This document shows positions 25,803 to 34,442 of a DNA stretch of 64,000 bases, piece after piece. Within the stretch, counting starts at the first letter, position 1, and the number at the start of each line of letters is the position of its first letter. The stretch lies in contig NZ_JAFCLP010000001.1 of the NCBI RefSeq assembly GCF_018129405.1, positions 620,001 through 684,000 on the forward strand, read 5' to 3'. A program made the translations under genes and the position numbers. The stretch is from Bradyrhizobium iriomotense. GTDB taxonomy: Bacteria; Pseudomonadota; Alphaproteobacteria; Rhizobiales; Xanthobacteraceae. The notes below the pieces were generated by a model. It was not told where the DNA came from. It searched no databases and saw only the letters and a program-made list of their open reading frames with translations.

Positions 25803-26720
25803 TTACTTGTCGCCCGGCAGCTTCACGCCGGTGACCTGCGCGTACATGCGCGCGACCGACGCGTCGTCGTCGCGGCCCATGCCGGCGGCAGCCGTCATCA
25901 GGAACATCTGGAGGGCGGCGGCCGATACCGGCACCGGGAATCTGGCGCTGCGCGCCATGTCCTGGATGATGCCGAGGTCCTTGACAAAGATCTCAACCGC
26001 GCTGCGCGGCGTGTAGTCGCCATCGAGCACGTGCGGCATGCGGTTCTCGAACATCCAGGAATTGCCGGCAGAGGCTGTAATCACTTCATAGACCTTGCGG
26101 ATGTCGAGCCCCTGCTTGGCCGCGAACGCCATCGCTTCGCTCGCGGCGGCGATGTGAACGCCGGCCAGCAATTGGTTGATCATCTTGAAGGCGGCGCCTT
26201 GGCCAGCGGCATCGCCAAGCTCGTAGAGCTTTGCGGCCATGGCATCGAGCGCCGGCCGTGCTTTTGCAAAGGCGGCCGGGCTGCCGGAGGCGAGAATGGT
26301 CAGCTCGCCCTGCGCGGCGCGCTGCGCCCCGCCGGAGATCGGCGCATCCAGATAATGCCGGCCGGTCGCCTCCAGCTGTTTTGCGAGGCGCCGCGCCACG
26401 TCCGGGTCCATGGTGGCGGAGGAGACGAACACGCTGTCCTTCGGCATGGTTTCGGCCGCGCCGTCCTTGCCGAACAGGATCGCCTCGGTCTGCGCGGCAT
26501 TAACGACGACGCTGACGACGATGTCGGCGCTCTTGGCCGCCTCGGCCGGCGTTCTGGCGCCCGCGCCGCCGTCCTTCACGAACCGCGCCACCGCGTCAGC
26601 GGAAACGTCACAGCCGGTGACGGCATGGCCGGCGCGCTGCAGCGACGTCGCCATGCCAAACCCCATCGAGCCGAGCCCGACGACGGCGATACGCTGATTT
26701 TGTGACGTGGAGGCGGACAT
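25803..26720 (-). CDS. ltnD: L-threonate dehydrogenase
   Basis: A 305-residue beta-hydroxyacid dehydrogenase. The NAD-binding loop is VVGLGSMGFGMA near the N-terminus, the substrate-binding DAPISGGAQRAAQGELTI lies around residue 120, and the catalytic Lys is in the GAAFKMINQLLAGVHIAA block. In this gene context (otnI, otnK, otnC) the expected reaction is NAD-dependent oxidation of L-threonate at C2. The start at 26720 ([17 protein letters not shown]) places the Rossmann loop normally; the frame stays open for over 300 bases further, overlapping otnC antisense, and that extension is rejected. First gene of ltnD-otnI-otnK. Confidence 0.88.
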   Translation of the reverse strand: MSASTSQNQRIAVVGLGSMGFGMATSLQRAGHAVTGCDVSADAVARFVKDGGAGARTPAEAAKSADIVVSVVVNAAQTEAILFGKDGAAETMPKDSVFVSSATMDPDVARRLAKQLEATGRHYLDAPISGGAQRAAQGELTILASGSPAAFAKARPALDAMAAKLYELGDAAGQGAAFKMINQLLAGVHIAAASEAMAFAAKQGLDIRKVYEVITASAGNSWMFENRMPHVLDGDYTPRSAVEIFVKDLGIIQDMARSARFPVPVSAAALQMFLMTAAAGMGRDDDASVARMYAQVTGVKLPGDK

Positions 26721-26826
26721 ATGCAACTGATCCTTGCGAACGTTTCCCGAATAGCCGCCCTTTGCGGCAGCTTGGCAACCGAATAACACGGCTTGGCCGC
26801 GCTGCCAAAGCGTGAGACAAGCGGGC

Positions 26827-27507
26827 ATGACGGCCATGAGCAACGAGACACGGCTGCGTGAGGATATCTGCCGCTTCGGACGGTCCCTGTTCGAGCGCGG
26901 GCTGACGCCGGGATCCTCCGGCAATATCAGCGTCAGGCTGGACGGCGGCGGCTGGCTGGTGACGCCGACCAACGCCTCGCTCGGCTTTCTCGATCCCGCA
27001 AAACTGTCGCGACTGGACGACCAGGGCCGGCTGATTTCGGGCGATGCCCCGACCAAGGAAGTTCCGCTGCACACCGCGCTCTACGACACGCGCGGCAGCG
27101 CCCGCGCGATCGTGCATTTGCACTCCACGCATTCGGTCGCGCTCTCGATGCTCCCTGAGGTTGATCCGCGCGCCGCGCTGCCACCGATGACGGCCTATTA
27201 CCTGATGAAGTGCGGCGCCACCGCGCTCGTGCCCTATTACCGCCCCGGCGATCCCGCGGTGGCGGACGCGATCAAGGGGCTGGCGGGGAAGTACTCATCC
27301 GTGCTGCTCGCCAATCACGGACCGGTGGTCGCCGGCGACACACTGGAGGCCGCGGTGTTCGCCACGGAAGAGCTGGAGGAGACGGCCAAGCTGTACCTGC
27401 TGCTGCGCGGGATGAACCCGCGGTATCTGTCACCGGAGCAGGTGACGGATCTGGTGAAGGTGTTCGGAGTGACGCTGCCGGAGCATGGGCACGAGCACGG
27501 ACATTAG
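26827..27507 (+). CDS. otnC: 3-oxo-tetronate 4-phosphate decarboxylase, class II aldolase fold
   Basis: A 226-residue class II aldolase/adducin-family protein. It has the phosphate-binding GSSGNISVRL near residue 30, the catalytic acid region in PTKEVPLHTALY, and the zinc ligands in VHLHSTHSVAL plus a third His in LANHGPVV. With otnK it converts 3-oxo-tetronate 4-phosphate to dihydroxyacetone phosphate and CO2. The protein ends in a histidine-rich tail, EHGHEHGH. Start at 26827 is the first ATG; 26836 (MSNETR) is equally possible. It is divergent from ltnD with 106 bp between, where TTGGCA (26772) and TGCCAA (26803) form a weak inverted repeat. Confidence 0.88.
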   Translation: MTAMSNETRLREDICRFGRSLFERGLTPGSSGNISVRLDGGGWLVTPTNASLGFLDPAKLSRLDDQGRLISGDAPTKEVPLHTALYDTRGSARAIVHLHSTHSVALSMLPEVDPRAALPPMTAYYLMKCGATALVPYYRPGDPAVADAIKGLAGKYSSVLLANHGPVVAGDTLEAAVFATEELEETAKLYLLLRGMNPRYLSPEQVTDLVKVFGVTLPEHGHEHGH

Positions 27508-27523
27508 GCCCGGCTCTAACCTC

Positions 27524-27601
27524 GTCATTGCGAGCGCAGCGAAGCAATCCAGAATCCCTCCACGGTAAGACTCTGGATTGCTTCGCTGCGCTCGCAATGA
27601 C
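27524..27601. repeat. Inverted repeat, GTCATTGCGAGC family (copy 2)
   Basis: Same perfect arms as the copy at 13649-13726 (GTCATTGCGAGCGCAGCGAA and complement, extended by GCAATCCAGA). It begins 17 bases after the otnC stop and lies, with the next repeat, between convergent genes. Confidence 0.9.
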
Positions 27602-27620
27602 GGAGGACGGGGCAGCGCCT

Positions 27621-27689
27621 GCAGCCCGCATGAGCGTAGCGACATGCGGGACCAGCGGTCCCGGATATCGCTTCGCTCATCCGGGCTAC
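27621..27689. repeat. Partial repeat, GTAGCCCGGATG family (copy 2)
   Basis: The right side (CGCTTCGCTCATCCGGGCTAC) matches the 8969-9050 element; the left side is diverged to GCAGCCCGCATGAGCGTAGC, with an inner CCCGCATG/CATGCGGG pair. It abuts the end of livF. Confidence 0.7.
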
Positions 27690-27705
27690 GGCAGTGCGTG
27701 CGCCG

Positions 27706-28410
27706 CTACAGCCCCAGATACGCTTTGCGCACGTCGGGATTGCCCTTGATCTCCGCCGCGGGGCCCTGCATCAGTACGCGGCCGGTCTGCAGGATGTAGG
27801 CGCGGTCGGCGATCTCGAGGCACTCCGCCATGCGCTGCTCGACGATCAGCACGGTCATGCCGGCATCGCGAATGCGCTTCACCGCCTGGAAGATCTCGTC
27901 GACGAGCTTCGGCATGATGCCCTGCGACGGCTCGTCCAGCATCAACAGCCGTGGGCGCGTCATCAGGGCGCGGCCGATCGCGAGCATCTGCTGCTCGCCG
28001 CCGGAGAGCGTCTCGGCGCGCTGCTCCAGGCGCTCCGACAGGCGCGGAAACAGCTGGAAGACGAGGTCGAGCGGCTCTTCGCGGTTCGCTTCGCTGCGAT
28101 AGAGATAGCTGCCGAGACGAAGATTGTCGCGCACCGACAGGCGCGGGAACAGGCGGCGGTTCTCCGGCACATAGGCGATGCCGGTTGCGGTGATGTGATG
28201 CTGCGCCATGCCGTCGAGGCGCTTGCCGTCGAAGGTCACCGTGCCCGAGCGCGGACGCTCGGCGCCGGCGATGGATTTCAGCAGCGTCGACTTGCCCGCG
28301 CCGTTGGCGCCGGCGACGCAGACGATCTCGCCCTTCTCGACCTTGATCGAGACCGCGGAGATCGCAACCAGGCCCTGATAGGCGGTCGTGACTTCATGCA
28401 CCGACAGCAT
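27706..28410 (-). CDS. livF: Branched-chain-type ABC transporter ATPase LivF
   Basis: A 234-residue ABC ATPase. It has Walker A GANGAGKST, the signature LSGGEQQMLAIGRAL, and Walker B LLMLDEPSQGI. The AYVPENRRLFPRLSVRDNL stretch is typical of LivF. It is the last gene of the operon SBP-livH-livM-livG-livF and its start lies 17 bases inside livG. The HAAT family carries branched-chain amino acids but also amides, urea and aromatic acids; the adjacent hydro-lyase and hydrolase genes suggest a substrate other than leucine. Confidence 0.92.
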   Translation of the reverse strand: MLSVHEVTTAYQGLVAISAVSIKVEKGEIVCVAGANGAGKSTLLKSIAGAERPRSGTVTFDGKRLDGMAQHHITATGIAYVPENRRLFPRLSVRDNLRLGSYLYRSEANREEPLDLVFQLFPRLSERLEQRAETLSGGEQQMLAIGRALMTRPRLLMLDEPSQGIMPKLVDEIFQAVKRIRDAGMTVLIVEQRMAECLEIADRAYILQTGRVLMQGPAAEIKGNPDVRKAYLGL

Positions 28411-29125
28411 GGCGATCTCCCAGATATGCGCTGATCACCTTGGGATCGCGGACGACATCGGCGGGCTTGCCCTCGACCAGCACCTTGCCGAGGTCGAGCA
28501 CGATCGCGCGATCGACCAGTGGCATCACGATCTCCATGACGTGCTCGACCATCAAGACGGTGATGCCGGTCTCGCGCACCTTGCGCACCAGCGCCACGCC
28601 GGTCTGCGCCTCGGTCGGCGTGAGGCCGGTGAGGACCTCGTCGAGCAGCAACAGTTTCGGTTCGGTCGCAAGCGCCCGCGCGACTTCGAGGCGGCGCTTC
28701 TCCGCCGGCACGAGGTCACTCGCGAGCACGTCGGCGCGCGCAGCAAGGCCGGTGAACTCCAGCACCTCATGCGCCTTGCGGCGGGCCTCGCGCATCACCG
28801 TGTTGCGCACGAGCGCACCGACGATGACGTTGTCGATGACAGTCATGGTCTCGAAGCTCTTGACGACCTGGAAGGTGCGCCCGACGCCGCGCTGGCAGCG
28901 TTCGGCCGCCGGCAGTTTTGTGACGTCCTCGCCATCGAACCAGATCGAGCCTTGAGTGGGCGGCAGCACGCCGGCGATGAGATTGAACAGCGTCGACTTG
29001 CCGGCCCCGTTCGGACCGATCAGACCGACGATCTCGCCGCGGCCGACCGAGATCGAGACGTCGCTGTTGGCGACGAGGCCGCCGAAGCGTTGCCAGACGC
29101 CGCGTGTTTCCAGGAGTGCGGTCAT
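28394..29125 (-). CDS. livG: Branched-chain-type ABC transporter ATPase LivG
   Basis: A 243-residue ABC ATPase with Walker [17 protein letters not shown] and Walker [12 protein letters not shown]. The usual LSGGQ-type signature is replaced by [16 protein letters not shown], so it is degenerate, as in a LivG subgroup whose signature is poorly conserved. The ATG overlaps the livM stop as ATGA. It pairs with LivF to power the LivH-LivM permease. Confidence 0.9.
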   Translation of the reverse strand: MTALLETRGVWQRFGGLVANSDVSISVGRGEIVGLIGPNGAGKSTLFNLIAGVLPPTQGSIWFDGEDVTKLPAAERCQRGVGRTFQVVKSFETMTVIDNVIVGALVRNTVMREARRKAHEVLEFTGLAARADVLASDLVPAEKRRLEVARALATEPKLLLLDEVLTGLTPTEAQTGVALVRKVRETGITVLMVEHVMEIVMPLVDRAIVLDLGKVLVEGKPADVVRDPKVISAYLGDRHAVGA

Positions 29126-30108
29126 CGCGTGGCTCCCGTCTTCTTCGGGCGTGAAAACAGGCTCATCAGCCCTCGCGGCAAGGCCAGTGAGATCAGGACG
29201 ATCAGCGTGCCATAGACGATGAGGTCGACACCGCTCCCCGAGCCGCCGAACTTGAAGCGCGTCAGCTCAGTCAGCGGGATCAGAATGGCGGCGCCGAGCA
29301 CCGGTCCCCACAGGGTGCCGATGCCGCCCAGCACAGCGGGCAACGCCATCAGCAGCGAAAACTGAAAGCCCATGACGCTCTCAGGGTCGATGTAGGAGAC
29401 GAACTGGGCGTAGAAGCTGCCGCCGACGGCAACCAGGAAGGCGGAGACCGCGGCCGCGCCCATCTTGGAATTGAACACGTCGACGCCGAGGCTCTCGGCC
29501 GCGTCCGGATTGTCCTTTACCGCACGCCACCAATAGCCCCATTTGGAATCCTCCAGCCACCAGGTGACGAACCAGGCGACGCAAGCCAGCAACAGGGCGA
29601 AATAGAAATACGGCAGCTTGCTGCGGGCGAACTGGAATTTCAGCCAACTGTCGCCACGGATCGGAATGGTGATGCCCATCGCGGCGCCGGCCCATTCCCA
29701 ATTATGGAACAGAAGCAAGCCGATCTCAGCGATGACGATGGTCGCGATGACGAAGTAATGGCCACGCAGGCGGAAGAAGGGATAACCGAGCCCCATGGCG
29801 ATCAGCGCCGACACCACGCCGCCCGCCAGCATGCCGAACCAGGGCAGCACGCCGAACTTGGTGAAGAGCAACTCGGTGGTGTAGGCCCCGAGACCAAAAT
29901 AGAGCGCGTGCCCGAGCGAGATCTGCCCGCAATAGCCGGACAGGATGTTCCAGCTCTGTGACAGTCCCGCATACATCAGCGTCAGGATCAGGATGTTCTG
30001 GACGACGACGTCCTTCACGAACAATGGCGTAAGCGCGGCGATCACGGCCAGAACCGCGGCGATGATGAGGTCGCGGCGGCGCCGCGCGGCAAAATTCTTG
30101 TCCATCAC
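29122..30108 (-). CDS. livM: Branched-chain-type ABC transporter permease LivM
   Basis: A 328-residue integral membrane protein with about nine or ten hydrophobic segments, starting with [18 protein letters not shown]. The family block [23 protein letters not shown] is present (split by the reader at [15 protein letters not shown]), as is [17 protein letters not shown], the cytoplasmic coupling loop that contacts the ATPases. The first codon is GTG at 30108, immediately followed by ATG at 30105; either could be used, both overlapping the livH stop. C-terminus reads into [10 protein letters not shown]. Confidence 0.9.
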   Translation of the reverse strand: MMDKNFAARRRRDLIIAAVLAVIAALTPLFVKDVVVQNILILTLMYAGLSQSWNILSGYCGQISLGHALYFGLGAYTTELLFTKFGVLPWFGMLAGGVVSALIAMGLGYPFFRLRGHYFVIATIVIAEIGLLLFHNWEWAGAAMGITIPIRGDSWLKFQFARSKLPYFYFALLLACVAWFVTWWLEDSKWGYWWRAVKDNPDAAESLGVDVFNSKMGAAAVSAFLVAVGGSFYAQFVSYIDPESVMGFQFSLLMALPAVLGGIGTLWGPVLGAAILIPLTELTRFKFGGSGSGVDLIVYGTLIVLISLALPRGLMSLFSRPKKTGATR

Positions 30109-30986
30109 ATCGACCCGAACAGGCCACGCGGCCGGATGAAGACGACGAGCAGGTACACAGCGTAGATGCCGACCGATTTCAGCGAAGGCGGCAGCACCAG
30201 TGCGGTGACCGCTTCGACCAGGCCGACGATGATGCCACCGGCGAAGGCGCCGAACACGCTGCCGAAGCCGCCGAGCGCCACCGTGACATAGGCGATCAGG
30301 GCAAACGACGCGCCGACGTCGGGATAGATGTAGAAGAACACCGCCATGATCGCACCGGCGAGACCGACCAGCGCGGCGCCGAGGCCCCAGCCGAACGCGA
30401 ACACGCGGTTCTTGTCGATGCCGACGAGCGCGACCGCGCCGGGATCCTCGCGGGTGGCTTCCAGCGCGCGCCCGAAGTCGGTGCGGTGGATGAAGAGGTA
30501 GAGGCCGGCAAAGGCCGCGATCGAGACCAGCGCACCGACCAGTTGCGGCTCCGGCAGGAAGATGCCGGCAACCGAGATGGTTTTACCACCGAGCCAGGAC
30601 TGGGGAATGCTGCGATAGTCCGGCGTGAAGAAATACTGCGCGAGGCCGCGCATGACGATGGCCAGACCGAAGGTTGTGAAGATCTGCACCATGCCGGCAT
30701 TGGCCTTGGCCCGCATGGCGAAGCGTACAAGGAGCAGATAGACCACCGCTCCGAACACGAAGAGTCCGGCGGCGACCAATGGCGCCGACAGCAAGGGATC
30801 GATGGCGAAGAACGCGAACAGGAAGAAGGACAGGTACATTGCGATCATCAGGAACTCGCCATGAGCGAAGTTCGTGACGTCCATCAGGCCGAAGATCAGC
30901 GCAAGGCCGACTGCGATCAGTCCATAGAGCAGCCCCATCAACAGGCCGCTCGCGAGACTTTGGACAACGGTTTCGACTGTCAGCAA
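30105..30986 (-). CDS. livH: Branched-chain-type ABC transporter permease LivH
   Basis: A 293-residue integral membrane permease. It has GLLMGLLYGLIAVGLALIFG and LMDVTNFAHGEFLMIAMY near the N-terminus, as in LivH, and the coupling-loop block RALEATREDPGAVALVGID in the middle. The start is TTG at 30986 preceded by GGGGGA at four bases; no better in-frame start is nearby, so the first residues are uncertain. A nested hairpin at 31047-31080 separates it from the upstream binding-protein gene, which would allow more binding protein than permease to be made. Confidence 0.88.
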   Translation of the reverse strand: MLTVETVVQSLASGLLMGLLYGLIAVGLALIFGLMDVTNFAHGEFLMIAMYLSFFLFAFFAIDPLLSAPLVAAGLFVFGAVVYLLLVRFAMRAKANAGMVQIFTTFGLAIVMRGLAQYFFTPDYRSIPQSWLGGKTISVAGIFLPEPQLVGALVSIAAFAGLYLFIHRTDFGRALEATREDPGAVALVGIDKNRVFAFGWGLGAALVGLAGAIMAVFFYIYPDVGASFALIAYVTVALGGFGSVFGAFAGGIIVGLVEAVTALVLPPSLKSVGIYAVYLLVVFIRPRGLFGSM

Positions 30987-31046
30987 CTTGTCCCCCAGAA
31001 AAAACCCTCACCCCGAGGGGCGTGATCGAACGCACATCGCAAGGCA

Positions 31047-31080
31047 GAAGCCCGCCTCCGTCGTTTGCGACGCAGGCTTC
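31047..31080 (-). promoter_or_regulatory. Nested stem-loop after binding-protein gene
   Basis: Outer arms GAAGCC/GGCTTC enclose an inner hairpin CGTCG-TTTG-CGACG. It lies between the binding-protein stop (31132) and the livH start (30986), without a U-run. Such stems commonly protect the upstream part of an ABC operon mRNA and lower permease expression. Confidence 0.5.
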
Positions 31081-31131
31081 GTCCGTTTCTCAGGATCGAG
31101 GTCGGGAGCTACCGGGCCCCCGCACGCATCC

Positions 31132-32376
31132 TCACTTCATCGGCCAGACCGGTTCGGCAACCGCCGCCTGCTCCGGCGAAACGGTGACGAACTTGCCGCC
31201 GATATATTGCAGCAGCACCGGATCGGCATCGTTGTTCTGGCCCATCTCGTCGAACTTGACGCTCTTCCAGGGCATGATGGTCTGCTCGGCCGGCATCGTG
31301 GTTGCGGCGAGCGCCTCGCGGACCTTCTCACCGTCGGTCGACTTGGCGCGGTTGATGGCGTCCGCCATGATGATCAGCGCCATGAATTCGCGCGAGGTGT
31401 TGTCGTTGAGGTCCTTGCCGGACTTCTCCTTGAACATCGCGTTGATCTTGCCGACCATCTGCCGCTTGGCGGCGAGATCGAGCGAGAAGCTGCCGCGCGT
31501 AATCACGCCCTCGAGCTTGTCGCCGACGGCGTCGTAGAGCGCCTTCTCTGAGAAGCCGGCGGCCTGCGCCACGATCGCCTTCGGCTTGTAGCCGAGCTCG
31601 GCCATGGTCTTGACCAGCAGGATGCCGTCGGTGGTGTAGCTCGAGGGCATCAGCACGTCGGCGTTCGCCGCCTTGAGCTGCTGCACTTCCGCCGACAGCG
31701 ACGGCGAGTTGGCGCGATACTTGATGTCGGCGACGACCTTGTAGCCGCGGTCGGCCGCCAGCTTGAGCTGGGCGTTGGCGGAGTCGGTGCCGAAGATCGT
31801 GTCCTCGTGGAACAGCGCCAGCGTCTCGACCTTGGTGCCCTTCTTCTTCAGCGCATCGAAGAAATCGAACATCGCGCCCGAGAACATCTCGTCATGGGGC
31901 GACGGCCGGAAATAGTACTTGAGGCCGCGGCGATGCAGGCTCGGCGAGGAATTGTCCGCCGAGATGAACGGAATCTGATAACGCTCGCAGGTCTGGCTGA
32001 CCGTGACCGCGACCGCGCTCTGATAGGTGCCGAGGATGGCACAAACCTTCTCCTGCGTGATCAGGCGCTCGGCTTCGGCACGGCCCTTCTGCGGATCGCC
32101 CTGATGGTCGGCATAGACGAGGCGGATCTTGGCGCCGCCGAGGCCCGGCAGGCCTTCACCCTTTGCCAGCGGCAGGTCGAAATCGAAGTCCTTGTTGATG
32201 ATCTCGGCCGCCGTCTCGTAGGCGCGCTGAGCATCGACGCCGATCTGGGCATTGGCGCCGGACATCGGATAGGTCAGACCGATCACCACTTCGGACGTCT
32301 GCGCCCGCGCGGCTAGCGGCATCAACGCGGCAGTGGCGGCAGCTCCGAGCAGAACGTCGCGGCGAGTGATCGTCAT
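31132..32376 (-). CDS. ABC transporter substrate-binding protein (branched-chain type)
   Basis: A 414-residue periplasmic binding protein of the type I (Leu/Ile/Val-binding-like) fold. The N-terminus MTITRRDVLLGAAATAALMP is a twin-arginine export signal ending at AARAQ (about residue 25). The mature part begins SEVVIGLTYPMSGANAQIG, the classical start of the fold, with the hinge and FHEDTIFGTD block later. The start at 32376 is set by the signal peptide; the frame is open upstream to 32469. It precedes livH-M-G-F and follows the DUF1445 hydro-lyase by 92 bases. Confidence 0.9.
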   Translation of the reverse strand: MTITRRDVLLGAAATAALMPLAARAQTSEVVIGLTYPMSGANAQIGVDAQRAYETAAEIINKDFDFDLPLAKGEGLPGLGGAKIRLVYADHQGDPQKGRAEAERLITQEKVCAILGTYQSAVAVTVSQTCERYQIPFISADNSSPSLHRRGLKYYFRPSPHDEMFSGAMFDFFDALKKKGTKVETLALFHEDTIFGTDSANAQLKLAADRGYKVVADIKYRANSPSLSAEVQQLKAANADVLMPSSYTTDGILLVKTMAELGYKPKAIVAQAAGFSEKALYDAVGDKLEGVITRGSFSLDLAAKRQMVGKINAMFKEKSGKDLNDNTSREFMALIIMADAINRAKSTDGEKVREALAATTMPAEQTIMPWKSVKFDEMGQNNDADPVLLQYIGGKFVTVSPEQAAVAEPVWPMK

Positions 32377-32468
32377 TGGTTCAAGTCCCCTGTTATTCGT
32401 ATTTGCGCGTATCGAATGAAGCGATTGACAGATAGCGTAAAGCCCGAAGAAGCAGCAAACGCTGCCCA

Positions 32469-33284
32469 TTAAATCACGGCCATGGTCCTGTTCTTCAGAT
32501 CCGTCACCAGCATCAGGCCGGGCGAATGCGTGATTGCGAACGGCAGCTTTGCGGCATTGATCACCGATTGCGGCGTCACGCCGCAGGCCCAGAACACCGG
32601 GATCTCGTCGTCCGCGACGGGCACCGGATCGCCGTAGTCGGGCTTGGCGATGTCCTTGATGCCGATCAGGTGCGGATGGCCGAGATGCACGGGCGCGCCG
32701 TGCACGGCAGGAAAGCGCGAGGTGATCTGCACCGCGCGGATCGCATCGGCCGGCTTGAATGGGCGCATCGACACCACCATGGGGCCCGCAAACGGACCGG
32801 CCTCGCCGCAGGCGATGTTGGTGCGGTACATCGGCACGCGCACGTTCTGCTCGATGTGGCGGATCGGCATGCCCTCGTCGAGCAGCGCCTCTTCGAACGA
32901 GAACGAGCAGCCGAGCACGAAGGTCACGAGGTCGTCGCGCCAGTAGCTCTTCACATCAGTCGGCTCGTCGACGACTTCGCCGTCGCGCCAGACGCGGTAG
33001 CGGGGAACGTCGGTGCGGATGTCGAGATCGGCGCCCAGCGCCGGAATATGCGGGCTGCCGACGTCGGACATGCCGATGATCGGACACGGTTTCGGATTGA
33101 GCTGGCAGAAGCGGTGAAAGGCGCTGGCGTATTCGGCGGGCAGGATCGCCAAATTGCCCTGGACGAAGCCGGGGGCGACCCCGGCGGTCGACCCCACCTC
33201 GCCGGCGCGATAGGCGAGCCGCGCCTTGCGGCTTGGGAGCGTGTCGGGCGTTTCAGTTTGCTGCGCTGCCACCAAAACAGTCAT
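32469..33284 (-). CDS. Putative hydro-lyase, DUF1445 family
   Basis: A 271-residue cytoplasmic protein of the DUF1445 family, some eukaryotic relatives of which act as D-glutamate cyclases. Recognisable blocks are [50 protein letters not shown] and the C-terminal [11 protein letters not shown] with AITHSPG. Bacterial members occur beside LysR regulators and amide or hydantoin catabolism genes. It is the first gene of the operon with the ABC importer and is divergent from the LysR gene over 119 bases that contain a perfect palindrome. The true reaction is not known. Confidence 0.8.
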   Translation of the reverse strand: MTVLVAAQQTETPDTLPSRKARLAYRAGEVGSTAGVAPGFVQGNLAILPAEYASAFHRFCQLNPKPCPIIGMSDVGSPHIPALGADLDIRTDVPRYRVWRDGEVVDEPTDVKSYWRDDLVTFVLGCSFSFEEALLDEGMPIRHIEQNVRVPMYRTNIACGEAGPFAGPMVVSMRPFKPADAIRAVQITSRFPAVHGAPVHLGHPHLIGIKDIAKPDYGDPVPVADDEIPVFWACGVTPQSVINAAKLPFAITHSPGLMLVTDLKNRTMAVI

Positions 33285-33366
33285 GTGATCGACCTGCCTA
33301 TAAACTCGACAAAGACAGCCAACACCAAGCGTGCTATAAAGTCTAATCTTCGTTTCTAATCAATCT

Positions 33367-33385
33367 CGATAAATCCAATTTATCG
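33367..33385. promoter_or_regulatory. Candidate LysR operator
   Basis: CGATAAAT-CCA-ATTTATCG: perfect 8-bp arms with a 3-base spacer, containing the T-N11-A core of LysR sites (ATAAATCCAATTTAT). It ends 18 bases before the LysR start codon in an AT-rich divergent region shared with the hydro-lyase gene, so it may serve autoregulation and activation of the importer operon. Confidence 0.7.
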
Positions 33386-33403
33386 ACTGGGAAAATCCTT
33401 CCA

Positions 33404-34321
33404 ATGCTGGACTTCAGGTCGATCGAGACGTTCCTCTGGGTTGTGAAGCTCGGCAGCTTTCGCGGTGCTGCACAACGGCTCAATACCACCCAGCCGGCGA
33501 TCTCCCAGCGCATTGCCCAGCTCGAGCGCGAGATGGGCGTGAAGCTGCTGAACCGCGATCATCGCGTCGCTTCGCCGACGCCGAGCGGCCGGCAGATGAT
33601 GGTCTATGCGGAGAAGCTGATTGGCCTGCGCGCGCAGATGTTGGCGGAGATCGGCGACCGCTCGGCGATGCGCGGCGTGATGCGGCTCGGCGTCGCCGAG
33701 ACCATCGTGCATACCTGGCTGCCGCAGCTCGTGAAGAGCGTGAACGAGATCTATCCGAACCTGTCGCTGGAGATCGAGGTCGACATCACGCCGAACCTCA
33801 CCGCGCGCCTGCTCGCGCAGGAGATCGAGCTTGCTTTCGTGGTGGGGCCGCTGTCGGCCTCCGGCGTGCACAACCGCGTGCTCGCCGACTACCCGATCGG
33901 ATTCCTCGCAAGCCCCTCGCTCGGGCTCGGCAAGGGCCCGGTCACGCCGGCAGAGCTCGCACGGTTTCCGATCATCACCTTCCCGCGCAAGACCAAGCCC
34001 TACGAAGTCGTGCGCGAGGTGTTCGACCGGCCGGAGCTGCCACCGATCCGGCTGCATGCATCCGCGTCGCTGGCGACCGTCATCCACATGGCGGTCGAGG
34101 GACTCGGCATCGCCGTGATTCCGGACGCCATCGTCGAGAACGAGCTTGCCGACGGGCGCCTGCAACTGCTCGACACCGACCTCGCCATCGCGCCGCTCAC
34201 CTTCACCGCAAGCTGGCTCGCTTCACCCGATGTCGTCGCCGTGGAGCGCGTCGCAGAGCTTGCACGGCAGATTGCGCAGAGCAGCCTCGCGGTTGACGCG
34301 CCCGCGCTGGCGCGTCATTGA
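33404..34321 (+). CDS. LysR-family transcriptional regulator
   Basis: A 305-residue LTTR with an N-terminal winged helix-turn-helix (about 2-60: FRGAAQRLNTTQPAISQRIA) and a C-terminal periplasmic-binding-protein-like effector domain (about 90-295) starting MRGVMRLGVAETIVHTWLPQ. It is divergent from the hydro-lyase/ABC operon and upstream of the hydrolase-dehydrogenase unit, so it probably controls both. The ATG at 33404 has only a weak ribosome site (GGGAAAATCC), and the operator-like palindrome is within 40 bases of it, as expected for negative autoregulation. Confidence 0.92.
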   Translation: MLDFRSIETFLWVVKLGSFRGAAQRLNTTQPAISQRIAQLEREMGVKLLNRDHRVASPTPSGRQMMVYAEKLIGLRAQMLAEIGDRSAMRGVMRLGVAETIVHTWLPQLVKSVNEIYPNLSLEIEVDITPNLTARLLAQEIELAFVVGPLSASGVHNRVLADYPIGFLASPSLGLGKGPVTPAELARFPIITFPRKTKPYEVVREVFDRPELPPIRLHASASLATVIHMAVEGLGIAVIPDAIVENELADGRLQLLDTDLAIAPLTFTASWLASPDVVAVERVAELARQIAQSSLAVDAPALARH

Positions 34322-34342
34322 AAAGGAGCCGGATTTTCTACC

Positions 34343-34421
34343 GTCATTCCGGGGCGATGCGACAGCATCGAACCCGGAATCTCGAGATTCCGGGTTCGCC
34401 CTGCGGGCGCCCCGGAATGAC
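34343..34421. repeat. Inverted repeat, GTCATTCCGGGG family (copy 2)
   Basis: GTCATTCCGGGGCG at the left and CGCCCCGGAATGAC at the right; the centre CCCGGAATCTCGAGATTCCGGG is itself a perfect palindrome (length 22, read as two 11-base halves). It lies 21 bases after the LysR stop. Confidence 0.88.
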
Positions 34422-34442
34422 AGCGACATATGGAAGAGACGC

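Noticed and set aside
26772-26808. Operator between ltnD and otnC
   Set aside because: Only TTGGCA/TGCCAA six-base arms separated by 25 bases, in a stretch with many related GC-rich words; not strong enough for a separate feature.
27621-27689. Intrinsic terminator of livF
   Set aside because: There is dyad symmetry but no U-run on the minus strand after a compact stem; kept as a repeat.
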